64,000 bases of DNA from Paenibacillus sp. JJ-100. GTDB lineage: Bacteria > Bacillota > Bacilli > Paenibacillales > Paenibacillaceae. Positions 44,911-55,155 of this stretch are shown here, piece by piece (positions within the stretch are counted from its first letter, which is position 1; each line of letters opens with the position of its first letter). A model generated the notes under the pieces. The model saw only the letters and a program-made list of their open reading frames with translations, did no database searches and was not told the DNA's origin. A program made the position numbers and the translations under genes. The DNA is taken from the NCBI RefSeq assembly GCF_948329825.1, contig NZ_CAOJCM010000002.1, positions 186,001 to 250,000 of the forward strand, in the 5' to 3' direction.

Positions 44911-45855
44911 CTATTGCGATGTATTTTGCTTGCCATGAATAATAGGAATAAGCTGGTGCTCGTTCGCAAGTCGTGTATTTGGAAAAATGGATTTCGCTTC
45001 TTCTAAAAGAGGTTCAAGTTGTTCCTCATCCTTATAACGTGAGCTGAAGTGAGTCATAATGAGCAGACCTACATTCGCTGCCCTTGCCGCTTCCGCTGCC
45101 TGTTTGGAAGTACTATGATAATACTCATGTGCCGTATCGGCTAGATCTTGCATGAAAGTCGCTTCATGAATTAGTACATCTGCATCTTGGGCTAGCGGCA
45201 CAACGTTATCACACGGTCGCGTATCCCCCAGAATGGTGATAACCATCCCTCGTTTTGGGGCACCCAGAACATCCTCTGGACGTACCGTTTCGCCACTATC
45301 CAGTGTAATCATTTCGCCACGCTTTAATCTTCCGAATAAAGGGCCTGGTTTCAGACCGTATTCTGCCAATTTGGCTGGGTCGAGACTGCCTGGTCGATCT
45401 TTCTCCGTAATTCGATACCCATAGCTGTCAATCCGATGTTCCAGCAGAGCTGATTCCACGATAAAACTGTCATCTTCAAATACGATCCCACCCGTATGCT
45501 CCACAATATTTAATTCATAATTTAACCGGGATTGACTTAGCTCCAAAGTTGTTAGAATCATCCGTTCCGTTCCTGGCGGACCATACACCGTAAGCGGTGT
45601 TGTTCCACCCTGATAAGCTCTGCTGGACAACAAGCCTGGTAATCCGAAAACATGATCGCCATGCAGATGGGTAATAAATATTTTTTCTAATTTACTTAAT
45701 TTGAGTGGTGAACTTAAAATCTGATGCTGCGTTCCTTCCCCGCAGTCGAATAACCACAACGCTCTGCGTTCATCCAACAAACGAAGTCCAATGGACGTTA
45801 CATTCCGTTGGAGCGTTGGTACACCAGCATTGGTTCCCAGGAAATATAGTTCCAT
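44911..45855 (-). CDS. rnz: Ribonuclease Z
   Basis: A 314-residue metallo-beta-lactamase-fold nuclease that cuts tRNA precursors at the 3' end. The metal-binding motif THLHGDHVFGLPGLL lies near residue 62; LFDCGEGTQHQ, ILGDTRPCDN, IHEATF and a later THFSSRYKDEEQL follow. Length is typical. The ATG at 45855 has GAGGTG upstream; the ORF begins four codons earlier at 45867. Confidence 0.95.
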   Translation of the reverse strand: MELYFLGTNAGVPTLQRNVTSIGLRLLDERRALWLFDCGEGTQHQILSSPLKLSKLEKIFITHLHGDHVFGLPGLLSSRAYQGGTTPLTVYGPPGTERMILTTLELSQSRLNYELNIVEHTGGIVFEDDSFIVESALLEHRIDSYGYRITEKDRPGSLDPAKLAEYGLKPGPLFGRLKRGEMITLDSGETVRPEDVLGAPKRGMVITILGDTRPCDNVVPLAQDADVLIHEATFMQDLADTAHEYYHSTSKQAAEAARAANVGLLIMTHFSSRYKDEEQLEPLLEEAKSIFPNTRLANEHQLIPIIHGKQNTSQ

Positions 45856-45881
45856 TCTGGATCGCACCTCTTTCTGTTGCC

Positions 45882-45915
45882 AGCAAAAAACCCCCGACCA
45901 TGCGGAGGGCTTGCT
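45882..45915 (-). terminator. Terminator of metH
   Basis: On the minus strand AGCAAGCCCTCCG and TCGGGGGTTTTTTGCT pair with a short loop and a T-run, between metH and rnz. Confidence 0.7.
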
Positions 45916-45929
45916 GACAACTTACCAAT

Positions 45930-48900
45930 TTATGCTTTTTCGACGTTAAAATATTTGGCCTGTGGATGGCTGAACACCATCGCTGACACAGACGCTTCCG
46001 GTTCCATCATGAACCCTTCCGTCAATTCTACTCCAATATCTTCAGGCTGCATCAGCTTGAATAACGGCCCCTGATCTTCCAAATCAGGACAGGCTGGATA
46101 ACCGAAGGAAACTCGAATCCCCTGATAGCGTGCGCCATGACGTTGCTTCATGGTCATATCAGCCGGATCCGGGAAGCCCCATATATCTCTCATCATATGA
46201 TGCACACGTTCCGCCAATCCTTCTGCTACTTCCAGTGCCACCGACTGCAATGCATGGGATCGTAGGTAGTCCCCTTGCTCCTTCCATCTCGTTGAGAGCT
46301 CACGTACACCATGTCCCGCAGTAACCACCAGGAAGCCCACATAGTCCATTTCACCTGATTCAACAGGCTTTAGGAAGTCAGACAGACACAAGAATGGTTC
46401 CACCTTTTGACGTGGGAACGTAAAGGTATGGAGGATATTGCTCGTGTCTTGCGGATCATAAATGATGATGCTATTGCCGCTCGACTGTGCAGGGAAAAAG
46501 CGATACATCGCATGAGCCTGAATGATTCCATCACGAACCGCTTCCTGCATAATACCGTCTACGACTGCTTTCAGATCAGTTGCTTTAGGATCACCGGCAG
46601 CGAGTAACTGCTCAACAGAGCCGCGCAGCCCCAGATGATGACCAAGAAGCATTTGCATATTCACATATGGCAGGATATGTGATAACGGATAATTCCGCAA
46701 TGTGTGACGCTCCAGATCAGGTGGTACAAGAACCGGATGATCAGCGGAAATGGCTGAACGTTCTACACGAGTAAGCTCAGGAAGCGCCTGAACTTCTCCT
46801 GCGTTTGAAGCATCCGCTTCTTTTTCTGCTTCCATATCAGCTTGCATCGCTTCACGCGTAACAGGATTCATCAACTTATTCGCCAGATCCAAGCCATCCA
46901 TAGCATCCTTCGCATAGACAACCATTCCATTATATTCTGGACGAATGCGGTTCTTCGTGAACTTACGTGTTAACGCTGCGCCACCTACCATAATAGGTAC
47001 ATCGATTCCAGCAGTACGCAAATCTTGAGCGGTGAGGATCATCTGCTGGGCAGACTTTACGAGCAGACCGGAAAGGCCGATCGCATCCACCTTTTCTTCT
47101 CTGTACGCCTCAATAATACGCTCAGGTGGTACTTTTATACCCAAATTTATGATACGGTAACCGTTATTGGATAAGATGATCTCCACAAGGTTTTTACCGA
47201 TGTCATGTACATCTCCCTTAACCGTGGCAAGAATAATCTTCCCTTTAACAGAAGTTTCGTTTTTCTCCATAAACTGTTCGAGATAAGCAACAGATGCTTT
47301 CATAACTTCCGCGCTCTGAAGCACCTCAGCCACAATTAACTCATTGTTGTTGAAGAGCCGTCCAACTTCCTCCATACCCTGCATCAACGGACCATTAATG
47401 ACTTCAAGCGCTGAATATTTGGTGAGAGCTTGCTCGAGGTCAGGTAGAAGTCCCTCTTTGCTCCCTTCAACGACATAAGATGCAAGACGCTCTTCTAATG
47501 AAAGGTTGGATATTTTTTCTTTCTTCTCCACCTTTTTATTCCGGAAAGCTGCTACAAACGCAGCGAGTGTGTCATCATTTGTATTATACAAAAGCTCTTC
47601 AGAGAGCCTGCGCTCTTCTTCTGGAATAGATGCATAGCGCTCGAGCTTTTCAGTATTCACAATGGCATAATCCAGTCCAGCTTTGGTACACTCATACAGA
47701 AAAACAGAGTTTAGCACCTCACGGCCAGCTTCAGGCAACCCGAAGGAAATGTTACTGATTCCTAGAATTGTATGACATTCCGGCATCGCTTCCTTAATGA
47801 TACGAATTCCTTCAATGGTTTCCTTGGCTGAGCCGATATACTGTTCATCACCCGTACCTACCGGAAACACTAGAGTATCAAAAATAATATCTTCAGGCTT
47901 CAAGCCGTATTTGTTCACCAGTAAATCATACGAACGTTTGGCCACTTCAAGCTTGTCTTCACGACTGATCGCCTGACCTCGCTCGTCAATCGTACCAACC
48001 ACCACGGCACCGCCGTATTTATGCAACAGTGGTGTTACCAATTCAAATTTCTCTTCGCCATCCTCAAGGTTAATGGAGTTAATGATCGCCTTCCCTTGAC
48101 AATATTGTAAAGCTGTATTAATAACCGCGGCGTCTGTAGTATCTATCATTAACGGGACCTTGACCTTTTTGACAACCAGTTCGAGGAACTTGATCATGTC
48201 TTCCGTTTCTTCGCGGTCAGGGTCTTGTACACATACGTCAACGATGTGTGCTCCGTTTTTCACTTGAGCCCGGGCAATTTCTGAAGCTTCTTCGTATTTT
48301 CCTTCGACAATGAGTCGTTTGAATTTTCTTGAACCTAATACATTGGTACGCTCACCAACCATGTAAGGACGATTGTCCTGCTCAACATACACTGGGTCGA
48401 TCCCAGACAAAGCTGGTGGATGTGTACCGTTCAATTCCCTTGGGGGGTATTGGGCGAGCATATCCCGCATTGCCTTGATATGTGCTGGCGTTGTCCCACA
48501 ACATCCTCCAGCAATATTCAACCATCCTTGTTCTGCAAAGGCTCCAATTTTCAGAGCTAGCGAATCTGGTGATTCGTGATAGTTACCATTTTCATCAGGT
48601 AAGCCAGCATTAGGATAACAACTCACAGCTACTGATGCCATACTAGACAGGGAACGAATGTGATCACGCATGAATTCCGGACCGGTCGCACAGTTTAGTC
48701 CCACTGAAATTGGGTTAAGGTGTTCTAAGGATATATAAAATGATTCAATGTTCTGGCCCGCCAGGGTCGTACCCATTGGTTCGATTGTTCCTGAGATCAT
48801 CAAAGGCAGCTTCGTTCCACTCTGGTCAAAAGCCTGCTGAATGCCAATGCTTCCTGCTTTGACATTGAGGGTATCCTGTGAAGTTTCAAGCAGTAGCGCA

Positions 48901-49379
48901 TCAACGCCTCCCTCTATTAAAGCAAGGGCTTGCTCGAAATAGCTGTCGACCAACTCTTGGAATGTCACTCCGCCAGTTACAGAAAGTGTTTTGGTTGTCG
49001 GCCCCATCGCACCGACCACATATCTGGGTGACTCAGGTGTGGAAAAGCGGTCAACCGCTGCCTTAGCAATTCTAGCTGCTTCCAGATTTATTTCCCGTGC
49101 ACGATCTTGAATATCATATTCAGCAAGCACGACTGAAGTCGCACCGAATGTATTGGTCTCTATTAAATCGGCCCCTGCTTCCAGATACTCTTCATGAATA
49201 CGCTGGATTAGGTCTGGACGGGTAAGCACCAACATTTCATTACATCCATCCAGATCTTCACCGCCGAAATCCTCGCTGGTCAGATCAACTTGTTGAATCA
49301 TTGTCCCCATTGCGCCGTCGAGGATCAATATTCGTTGTTTTAATGCATCATGTAGACTAAGCTTATCCAATACCTTCAC
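45930..49379 (-). CDS. metH: Cobalamin-dependent methionine synthase
   Basis: An 1149-residue enzyme that methylates homocysteine using methyltetrahydrofolate and methylcobalamin. Domains in order: homocysteine-binding with zinc Cys in LNCATG and GGCCGTTP (1-320), pterin-binding with SRKFKRL...VCVQDPDRE and DTTDA (340-620), cobalamin-binding with DVHDIGKNLVEIIL (near 745) and a C-terminal activation domain ending LTEGFMMEPEASVS (900-1149). All modules are present, at slightly below typical length. No cobalamin or S-box riboswitch is seen upstream. Followed by rnz and divergent from mtnD. Confidence 0.97.
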   Translation of the reverse strand: MKVLDKLSLHDALKQRILILDGAMGTMIQQVDLTSEDFGGEDLDGCNEMLVLTRPDLIQRIHEEYLEAGADLIETNTFGATSVVLAEYDIQDRAREINLEAARIAKAAVDRFSTPESPRYVVGAMGPTTKTLSVTGGVTFQELVDSYFEQALALIEGGVDALLLETSQDTLNVKAGSIGIQQAFDQSGTKLPLMISGTIEPMGTTLAGQNIESFYISLEHLNPISVGLNCATGPEFMRDHIRSLSSMASVAVSCYPNAGLPDENGNYHESPDSLALKIGAFAEQGWLNIAGGCCGTTPAHIKAMRDMLAQYPPRELNGTHPPALSGIDPVYVEQDNRPYMVGERTNVLGSRKFKRLIVEGKYEEASEIARAQVKNGAHIVDVCVQDPDREETEDMIKFLELVVKKVKVPLMIDTTDAAVINTALQYCQGKAIINSINLEDGEEKFELVTPLLHKYGGAVVVGTIDERGQAISREDKLEVAKRSYDLLVNKYGLKPEDIIFDTLVFPVGTGDEQYIGSAKETIEGIRIIKEAMPECHTILGISNISFGLPEAGREVLNSVFLYECTKAGLDYAIVNTEKLERYASIPEEERRLSEELLYNTNDDTLAAFVAAFRNKKVEKKEKISNLSLEERLASYVVEGSKEGLLPDLEQALTKYSALEVINGPLMQGMEEVGRLFNNNELIVAEVLQSAEVMKASVAYLEQFMEKNETSVKGKIILATVKGDVHDIGKNLVEIILSNNGYRIINLGIKVPPERIIEAYREEKVDAIGLSGLLVKSAQQMILTAQDLRTAGIDVPIMVGGAALTRKFTKNRIRPEYNGMVVYAKDAMDGLDLANKLMNPVTREAMQADMEAEKEADASNAGEVQALPELTRVERSAISADHPVLVPPDLERHTLRNYPLSHILPYVNMQMLLGHHLGLRGSVEQLLAAGDPKATDLKAVVDGIMQEAVRDGIIQAHAMYRFFPAQSSGNSIIIYDPQDTSNILHTFTFPRQKVEPFLCLSDFLKPVESGEMDYVGFLVVTAGHGVRELSTRWKEQGDYLRSHALQSVALEVAEGLAERVHHMMRDIWGFPDPADMTMKQRHGARYQGIRVSFGYPACPDLEDQGPLFKLMQPEDIGVELTEGFMMEPEASVSAMVFSHPQAKYFNVEKA

Positions 49380-49486
49380 CCCCGCAAAACGTTAAATCTT
49401 AGTTTAACAGAAACTTACTTAATGTGAAAGATCGGTTTTTCTCCCGAAAAGTCCCGGTTTTACGGGAATGTAAGTAGAATTGTGAA

Positions 49487-49515
49487 TCGACAAAATTTGA
49501 GCAATCCGCTATAAT
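49487..49515 (+). promoter_or_regulatory. Likely sigma-A promoter of mtnD
   Basis: TCGACA and a perfect TATAAT are separated by 17 bases, ending about 35 bases before the mtnD start. Confidence 0.6.
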
Positions 49516-49549
49516 ATCAATTAATCCAAGTGGAAAAGAGGGAAAGAAC

Positions 49550-50095
49550 ATGGCTGAAATTGTTATCCGAAATACGAACGAACGCATCACTGGAGACGAG
49601 AACGTTCGAAATTTTTTGAACAAATATGATGTTTTATTTGAAAAGTGGGACGCTTCCAAATTAAGCCCTGATCTGCAAAATAACTTTGGTCTGACCGACG
49701 ACCAGAAGCAAGAAGTATTGGAAACCTTTGATTATGAGATCAAAGATCTAGCGGCTCGTCGTGGTTACCAGATCTGGGATGTGATCACTCTCTCCGAACA
49801 AACACCTGATATTGAAGAAAAACTCGCTAAATTCGAGGAGATCCATACTCACGCCGAGGATGAGATTCGGGCCATTGTTGCCGGTAAAGGGATCTTTGTC
49901 ATCAAGGCAACAGATGATACAGGTTATTTTAATGTCGAGTTGTCTCCTGGAGACGTTATTTCCGTTCCCGAGAATACCCCGCACTTCTTCACATTAATGG
50001 AGAACAAACAAATCATTGCGGTACGCCTGTTCATCGAAAAAGACGGCTGGATTGCCGATCCCTATCCGGACCCAACCTTTATCAAGAATGCATAA
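49550..50095 (+). CDS. mtnD: Acireductone dioxygenase (methionine salvage)
   Basis: A 181-residue cupin metalloenzyme of the methionine salvage pathway. It oxidises 1,2-dihydroxy-3-keto-5-methylthiopentene; the bound metal decides the products. Metal ligands are visible in HTHAEDEIRAIVAGKGIF (His, His, Glu) and the later His in PENTPHFFTL. RGYQIWDV near residue 65 is typical. It is divergent from metH, a neat pairing of methionine synthesis and salvage, although other mtn genes are not in the window. Confidence 0.92.
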   Translation: MAEIVIRNTNERITGDENVRNFLNKYDVLFEKWDASKLSPDLQNNFGLTDDQKQEVLETFDYEIKDLAARRGYQIWDVITLSEQTPDIEEKLAKFEEIHTHAEDEIRAIVAGKGIFVIKATDDTGYFNVELSPGDVISVPENTPHFFTLMENKQIIAVRLFIEKDGWIADPYPDPTFIKNA

Positions 50096-50127
50096 ACTTT
50101 AGGTTCAAGGTTAAATGCAATATCAAT

Positions 50128-50160
50128 CAAACCCCTAACTCATATGAGTCAGGGGTTGAC
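50128..50160 (+). terminator. Terminator after mtnD
   Basis: AACCCCT and AGGGGTT enclose a second palindromic stem around TCATATGA. The T-run is weak on the plus strand and slightly better on the minus side, so it may serve both mtnD and the GntR gene. Confidence 0.55.
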
Positions 50161-50254
50161 TTGGTTCTGGATATATTATGTCTTGTCTTGTTCGCTCCGG
50201 TGACTAAAAGTATGGTAAACAAGAGCATGAACAACAACTCCACTCTGGCAGACC

Positions 50255-50929
50255 TTAAATAAAATAATGAGGATACTTATCTTTTAACATTTCCTGTTCT
50301 ACCACTACCAGTCTGAGATGTGCTTCCATGACCTGTACAGCTTGTTCCGGCCGGCGCTCTGTCACCAATCTCAAGATCTCTTTGTGTTGAGAGATAATGA
50401 CTTCGAGATTCGAATCTTCGGCGAGTCGTAGCAATCGCAGTCGATTAAACGGCATGTTTAACTGTTGCAACATCTTCCACGTTCGTAGCTTTCCGGTACC
50501 TTGAAACAATATCTGATGAAACTCCTCGTCCAGCTCGAACAAGCGGTAAAAGTTCTTTTTGCCCATACACACTTCCTGCATCGCAATATTGGTTTCTAAT
50601 CTGAAAGCATACTCGTCCGGAAATGAGGCACAGGCTAACATGACGATCTCCTTCTCCATCTTTTCTCTCGTAAACCTGCCTTCTTCAACATGCTCCAGGT
50701 TAATATGAGAAACGATCGTTCCACTCTGTGGGATAATATCCAGCAATTCTTCCTCTGCCAGCTTCATGAAAGCCTCTCGCACAGGCGTGCGACTTACCTG
50801 TAATTCATCTGCAATCTCTTTCTCAGATATTTTGGTGCCCGGCTTCAGTTCCAAATGAAGAATTCGTTCTTTTAACAAATTATAAGAATAGGCTCGGGTA
50901 GAGCCCCTCGTTTTCTGATTAAATGCCAT
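50255..50929 (-). CDS. GntR-family transcriptional regulator (FCD type)
   Basis: A 224-residue regulator. The N-terminal winged helix has KPGTKISEKEIADELQVSRTPVREAFMKLAEEELL; the C-terminal 140 residues form an all-helical ligand domain of the FadR/FCD type with E-L-D-E-E-F-H. It is the last gene on the strand after the three importer genes, so local control of that importer is likely. Ligand unknown. Confidence 0.88.
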   Translation of the reverse strand: MAFNQKTRGSTRAYSYNLLKERILHLELKPGTKISEKEIADELQVSRTPVREAFMKLAEEELLDIIPQSGTIVSHINLEHVEEGRFTREKMEKEIVMLACASFPDEYAFRLETNIAMQEVCMGKKNFYRLFELDEEFHQILFQGTGKLRTWKMLQQLNMPFNRLRLLRLAEDSNLEVIISQHKEILRLVTERRPEQAVQVMEAHLRLVVVEQEMLKDKYPHYFI

Positions 50930-51034
50930 GCTTTGACCTCTTTCTCTCAGCCATATTCCCTTATCTTAGCACAAACTACCGTTCCACTTAAATATCTTCA
51001 GCGAAACGGTAGCTGGGCTTCTTTCTAATACATT

Positions 51035-52672
51035 TTATTGTTTGTTTTCTTTGTATACCTTGTACGTGTCATTTGCCATCTTCACATAGTTGGACAACCC
51101 TTGACTCTCCAGCTCTTTAATGAAAGTATCGTAATCCGATAACTTACGTTCACCTAGTATAAACTTCAATGTATTCTGATCTGTGTAGTCTTTCAGCGGT
51201 GTGCTAAGAAGCGTTACTCGTTCACGATCCTCCGAAGAATACGGAATTGGCGGCTCTGCCGGAATAACTTCTTTGATTTCTTTCATATTTTTCTGAAACA
51301 CAAGTTCCTCTTCGCTGAACATGGATTGTAGCAAATCAGTTGTTCCTCCGTATGCAAAAACACCGCCAGAGAATCCGAAGTCAATACGTAGGTCTTTCGT
51401 GCCCTTAGGATTCAATCCATTGTAATTGATGTCTTCTGCCAATTTGCGTTTACCGCCTTCTTTGGTGTACGTTTCGTTCTCTACACCCCACTTCGCGAAT
51501 TCCTGACCTTCGTCACTGTAATACAACCAGTCAATAAATTGAATAATGGCTTTGAAGTTGTCAGAATCTTTAATTTCCCCCGAAATCATTACACCATTTT
51601 CGAGCCTTGATCCCGACATTAACTGTCCTTTTGGCCCTCCTGGAACTGTAATTTTGGTAATCGAGAACTTTCCTTCACCCAACGTTTTATTCATATCATT
51701 CCGATGAAGCACGAGTGTCTGTGAGTTTCCATTAATCATAAATGATTTGCCCGAAACAAATTTTTGTGTAGCTTGATCATCGTCTTGTGTGAGACTTTCC
51801 TTATCGAGTAGTCCTTCTTCAACCATTTTGTTAAAGAACGTAAGCAACTCTTTGTACTCCGGTGTTGTCGCTGTATAGACAAATTCATCCTGATCGGCTT
51901 TATAAGTCAATCCGTTTCCATAACCCCATCCAGCCTTAGTGCCATATCCGACAGCTGCAATGCTGAGTGTGCTTTTGAACTCGAAGCGATCCGAGAATGG
52001 AATGGAATCCGGATAAATTTCTTTTAATTTCTTCGCAGCAGTGTAGACTTCATCCCAAGTAGTAGGAATAGCGATGTTGTTCTTTTCGAAAAGGTCATTC
52101 CTTACGATTAAGGTGTAATCCGGCCACACTTCCTCATGTAATCCAGGTAAGACGTAATACTTGCCATCTTCCTGCTTAAGCCCTTCAAGTTCAGGTTCGA
52201 GCTTCCATTTTTCTACCTTATCTTTGAAGTGAGGCATGAGATCGATGTAATCACTGATCGGCAGAATCGCTCCCGAGGATACAAATGGAGCCTCTTCACC
52301 TGGATAAGTCTTAGGAATAACAAGCGGTGCATCTCCGGAACTGATTAATAGCGATCTTTTTTGCGGATAATCACTCATCGGCACAATTGTTGGCTCCAGG
52401 GTAACTCCTGTCATCTCGGTGATCTTTTTGAAAAGCAGCCAATCTTTTTTGTATGGATACGTCGGTTGGTCACTATATAAAATAGAAAGATTAAACGGTT
52501 CTGTTGCTTTAAAGGTATCACCCACTTTGTAGTTCTCCATCGCTGATTTCGTGCCTACCTCCGAAATATCTGGGCCCGTTCCAGCTCCACCACTGCTACA
52601 AGCAGCGAGAACAGCTGACATCGTCATAGCCAAAATCATCTTTCCAATCAGTTTACGCGGCTTCCTTTTCAA
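51035..52672 (-). CDS. Extracellular solute-binding lipoprotein (LplA type)
   Basis: A roughly 545-residue lipoprotein with a signal peptide and lipobox L-A-A-C (Cys near residue 28 from the TTG). It belongs to the large family 1 binding proteins found with LplB/LplC permeases, which import plant or host oligosaccharides. Start choice is uncertain: AAAGGGG directly abuts the ATG at 52681, so a TTG at 52672 (nine bases away) is preferred; ATG at 52708 has no site. Third gene of the importer group. Confidence 0.9.
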   Translation of the reverse strand: MKRKPRKLIGKMILAMTMSAVLAACSSGGAGTGPDISEVGTKSAMENYKVGDTFKATEPFNLSILYSDQPTYPYKKDWLLFKKITEMTGVTLEPTIVPMSDYPQKRSLLISSGDAPLVIPKTYPGEEAPFVSSGAILPISDYIDLMPHFKDKVEKWKLEPELEGLKQEDGKYYVLPGLHEEVWPDYTLIVRNDLFEKNNIAIPTTWDEVYTAAKKLKEIYPDSIPFSDRFEFKSTLSIAAVGYGTKAGWGYGNGLTYKADQDEFVYTATTPEYKELLTFFNKMVEEGLLDKESLTQDDDQATQKFVSGKSFMINGNSQTLVLHRNDMNKTLGEGKFSITKITVPGGPKGQLMSGSRLENGVMISGEIKDSDNFKAIIQFIDWLYYSDEGQEFAKWGVENETYTKEGGKRKLAEDINYNGLNPKGTKDLRIDFGFSGGVFAYGGTTDLLQSMFSEEELVFQKNMKEIKEVIPAEPPIPYSSEDRERVTLLSTPLKDYTDQNTLKFILGERKLSDYDTFIKELESQGLSNYVKMANDTYKVYKENKQ

Positions 52673-52719
52673 CACGTTCATCCCCTTTGTTTTAAAATCT
52701 AACACCATGTGTGCAATGA

Positions 52720-53592
52720 TTACTGCTTAACAGACCCTAACATGATACCGGTTACAAAGTAACGCTGTACAAATGGATAGATGGTTAAGATCGGAAGGAT
52801 CGTTAAGACCATAGTTACCGATTTGATATTAGCTGCAATCTGCGTCAGGTTATCCGCAGAGGTCGCACCAGCAGATGCTCCGCTAGTTGCTCCGGCAATC
52901 ATGTTGCGCAAATAGATTGTGACCGGAAACAGCTCTTTTTTGTCCATATACAAGAAGGCCGGAAACCATGAGTTCCAATGACCAACCGCGTAGAACAGCA
53001 CCATCGTAGCCATGACCGCTTTACTTAGAGGCAAAATGATGCGCAACAGAATACCGTACGTATTCAAACCGTCGATTGCTGCAGCTTCCTCGAGCTCTTC
53101 CGGCATGTTCTCAAAAAAAGATTTCATGATGAGCATGTTATATATGCTTATTGCACCCGGGACAACGAGAGCCCACATGGTGTTATTGAAACCAAGAGAA
53201 TTGATCAGAACGTAGTTAGGAATCAGACCTCCGCTAAAGAACATTGTAAACACGGCAAACATCGTCAGAAATTTACGTCCCATCAGTCTTTTTTTAGATA
53301 ATGCGTAAGCAAAAATGGTTGTCATGAACATGGAGATCAACGTACCTACGACCGTATAAATAATGGTATTTTTATAATTCAACCAGAACATGTTGTCTTT
53401 GGATATGGTTTTATACGTGTCTACATTGAAGCCCCGAGGGAACAAACTTACCTTGCCTGAGTTAATATATGCCTCACTGCTGAAGGATTGGGCGACCACA
53501 TTAAGGAAGGGATACAGGGTAATAAAAACAATAAACAGCAAGAACATGACATTGAACACTTTAAAAACCTTGTATGATCTGGATTCCTGCAT
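52720..53592 (-). CDS. Carbohydrate ABC transporter permease (LplC/YtcP type)
   Basis: A 290-residue inner-membrane protein with six predicted segments. The permease EAA loop reads EELEEAAAIDGLNTYGILLRIILP, which docks the ATPase. The N-terminal YPFLNVVAQSFSS and C-terminal YPFVQRYFVTGIMLGSVKQ are characteristic of LplC-type permeases. It sits between the LplB-type permease and the binding protein. No ATPase gene is in the window, so a shared MsmX-like ATPase is likely. Confidence 0.92.
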   Translation of the reverse strand: MQESRSYKVFKVFNVMFLLFIVFITLYPFLNVVAQSFSSEAYINSGKVSLFPRGFNVDTYKTISKDNMFWLNYKNTIIYTVVGTLISMFMTTIFAYALSKKRLMGRKFLTMFAVFTMFFSGGLIPNYVLINSLGFNNTMWALVVPGAISIYNMLIMKSFFENMPEELEEAAAIDGLNTYGILLRIILPLSKAVMATMVLFYAVGHWNSWFPAFLYMDKKELFPVTIYLRNMIAGATSGASAGATSADNLTQIAANIKSVTMVLTILPILTIYPFVQRYFVTGIMLGSVKQ

Positions 53593-53604
53593 GATGCTCC
53601 TCCT

Positions 53605-54567
53605 TTACCATAAACTTCGTTGTGTCAATTTGCGTGAGATTGCGTTCACTGAGAAAACCAGAGTCAGCCCAATTACGGATTCGAACAAACCAATGGCTGT
53701 GGCATAACTGAAATTGCTGGACTCAAGACCCACACGATACAAATAAGTTGAAATTACATCAGAAGTCTCATAAATAAGTGGATTATACAAAAGCAAGATT
53801 TTTTCGAAGCCTACGGCCAGGAAGTTCCCCATATTTAAAATCAGTAGCGTTACAATCGTTGGCAGGATGCCTGGAATCGTTACATGGATCGTTTGTTTCC
53901 ACCGATTTGCTCCATCGATGCGAGCCGCTTCATACAAAGAATCATCAATTGTGGTCAATGCAGCCAGATATAAAATCGCTCCCCAACCCATACCTTGCCA
54001 GATTTCAGAAGAGATATATATGGTTCTGAACCATTCTGCACGCTGCATGAAAGGAATGTTATCACCTGTAAAAAAAGCGACAAGTCCGTTGATTGATCCA
54101 TTCACTGCAGTTAATTGAAGAATCATACCTGCTACAATAACGATGGACAGGAAGTGAGGTAGATATGAGGCTGTCTGAACGAACTTCTTGAATCGTTTGC
54201 TCTTCACCTCGTTGAGCATTAATGCAAAAATAATCGGCATCGGAAACGTAAATAGTAATGCAAGTCCGCCGAGCATGAGGGTGTTACTGAACACGCGCCA
54301 GAATGTCGGGTCCTCAATGAACATTTTAAAATAACGAAAACCTACCCATGTTTCTCCAAAAATACTTCCGCCCGGTACAAATCGCCTGAAAGCAATGATA
54401 TTTCCTAACATAGGACCATATTTGAAAATAATCAGATAAATGATGGGAAGAACTAACAACGAGTACAATTGCCAATCTTTACGAATTAACGCAGCTGCTG
54501 TCCGCAGCCTGTTTTCTTTGCGTACAGATATTACAGGAATTGCTGCCTTTGCTGTTTCTGACTCCAT
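53605..54567 (-). CDS. Carbohydrate ABC transporter permease (LplB/YteP type)
   Basis: A 320-residue permease. The polar N-terminus leads into the first membrane segment at about residue 35 (YSLLVLPIIYLIIFKYGPM). The EAA loop is DDSLYEAARIDGANRWKQTIHVTIPGI. It pairs with the LplC-type permease 12 bases downstream. First gene of the importer group; upstream is a long intergenic region. Confidence 0.92.
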   Translation of the reverse strand: MESETAKAAIPVISVRKENRLRTAAALIRKDWQLYSLLVLPIIYLIIFKYGPMLGNIIAFRRFVPGGSIFGETWVGFRYFKMFIEDPTFWRVFSNTLMLGGLALLFTFPMPIIFALMLNEVKSKRFKKFVQTASYLPHFLSIVIVAGMILQLTAVNGSINGLVAFFTGDNIPFMQRAEWFRTIYISSEIWQGMGWGAILYLAALTTIDDSLYEAARIDGANRWKQTIHVTIPGILPTIVTLLILNMGNFLAVGFEKILLLYNPLIYETSDVISTYLYRVGLESSNFSYATAIGLFESVIGLTLVFSVNAISRKLTQRSLW

Positions 54568-54817
54568 GTGTTATTCACTCCAATCCATAACTTGATTAAC
54601 AAATACATCGTTTTATTGGATTCAAATTCTCTTTTTTCTAGTTGAAAAGCCTTTATACACTGTCCAATTCACAATTCACAATTCACATTCACCCCCACTG
54701 CAAAGTAAAAATATCGTTTTGAATTAGTTGTTATGTAAAATAACCATTCAGTCGAGTAGAGTTTCATTGCAATCGAGCACTCACTTTAGATGGTTCTTTA
54801 AGAGAAAAGTTCGGGAA

Positions 54818-54830
54818 TGAAGCGCTTACA
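54818..54830. promoter_or_regulatory. cre-like site upstream of the importer
   Basis: On the minus strand TGTAAGCGCTTCA resembles the CcpA catabolite-repression element (TGWAANCGNTNWCA) with one base missing. It lies about 250 bases before the first permease gene. Catabolite control would suit a sugar importer. Confidence 0.4.
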
Positions 54831-55103
54831 ATATAAACGATAAAAATGAAGTCTTTCTTCTGGTTCTTCTGAAGGGAGATATATCATTTTTAATCATAAT
54901 TAAGATACAAATTCGAATAACTAACGCTTGGAGTTAATATGATTGAAATTGATGACTTACCAGTTACATTAAATACTAGTCATACTAGTATGTTAGTTGT
55001 ATTCTAAAGCAGTCATTTATTTATTTCAATATCTTTTTCGTAAAAAATAAAAACTCACTTGTAACAATGTACTAATAACACAGTTACAAGCGAGGTTAAA
55101 AAC

Positions 55104-55155
55104 AAAAAATGGGTTGCGACACATGATAGAAAACATCATCCATGCCACAACCCAT
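55104..55155 (-). terminator. Terminator after the HAD hydrolase gene
   Basis: On the minus strand ATGGGTTG and CAACCCAT close a long, partly paired stem followed by TTTTTTG. Confidence 0.75.

Noticed and set aside
49380..49549. S-box or cobalamin riboswitch upstream of metH
   Set aside because: The conserved cores of neither riboswitch are present; only a short TCCCG/CGGGA hairpin and the mtnD promoter are seen.
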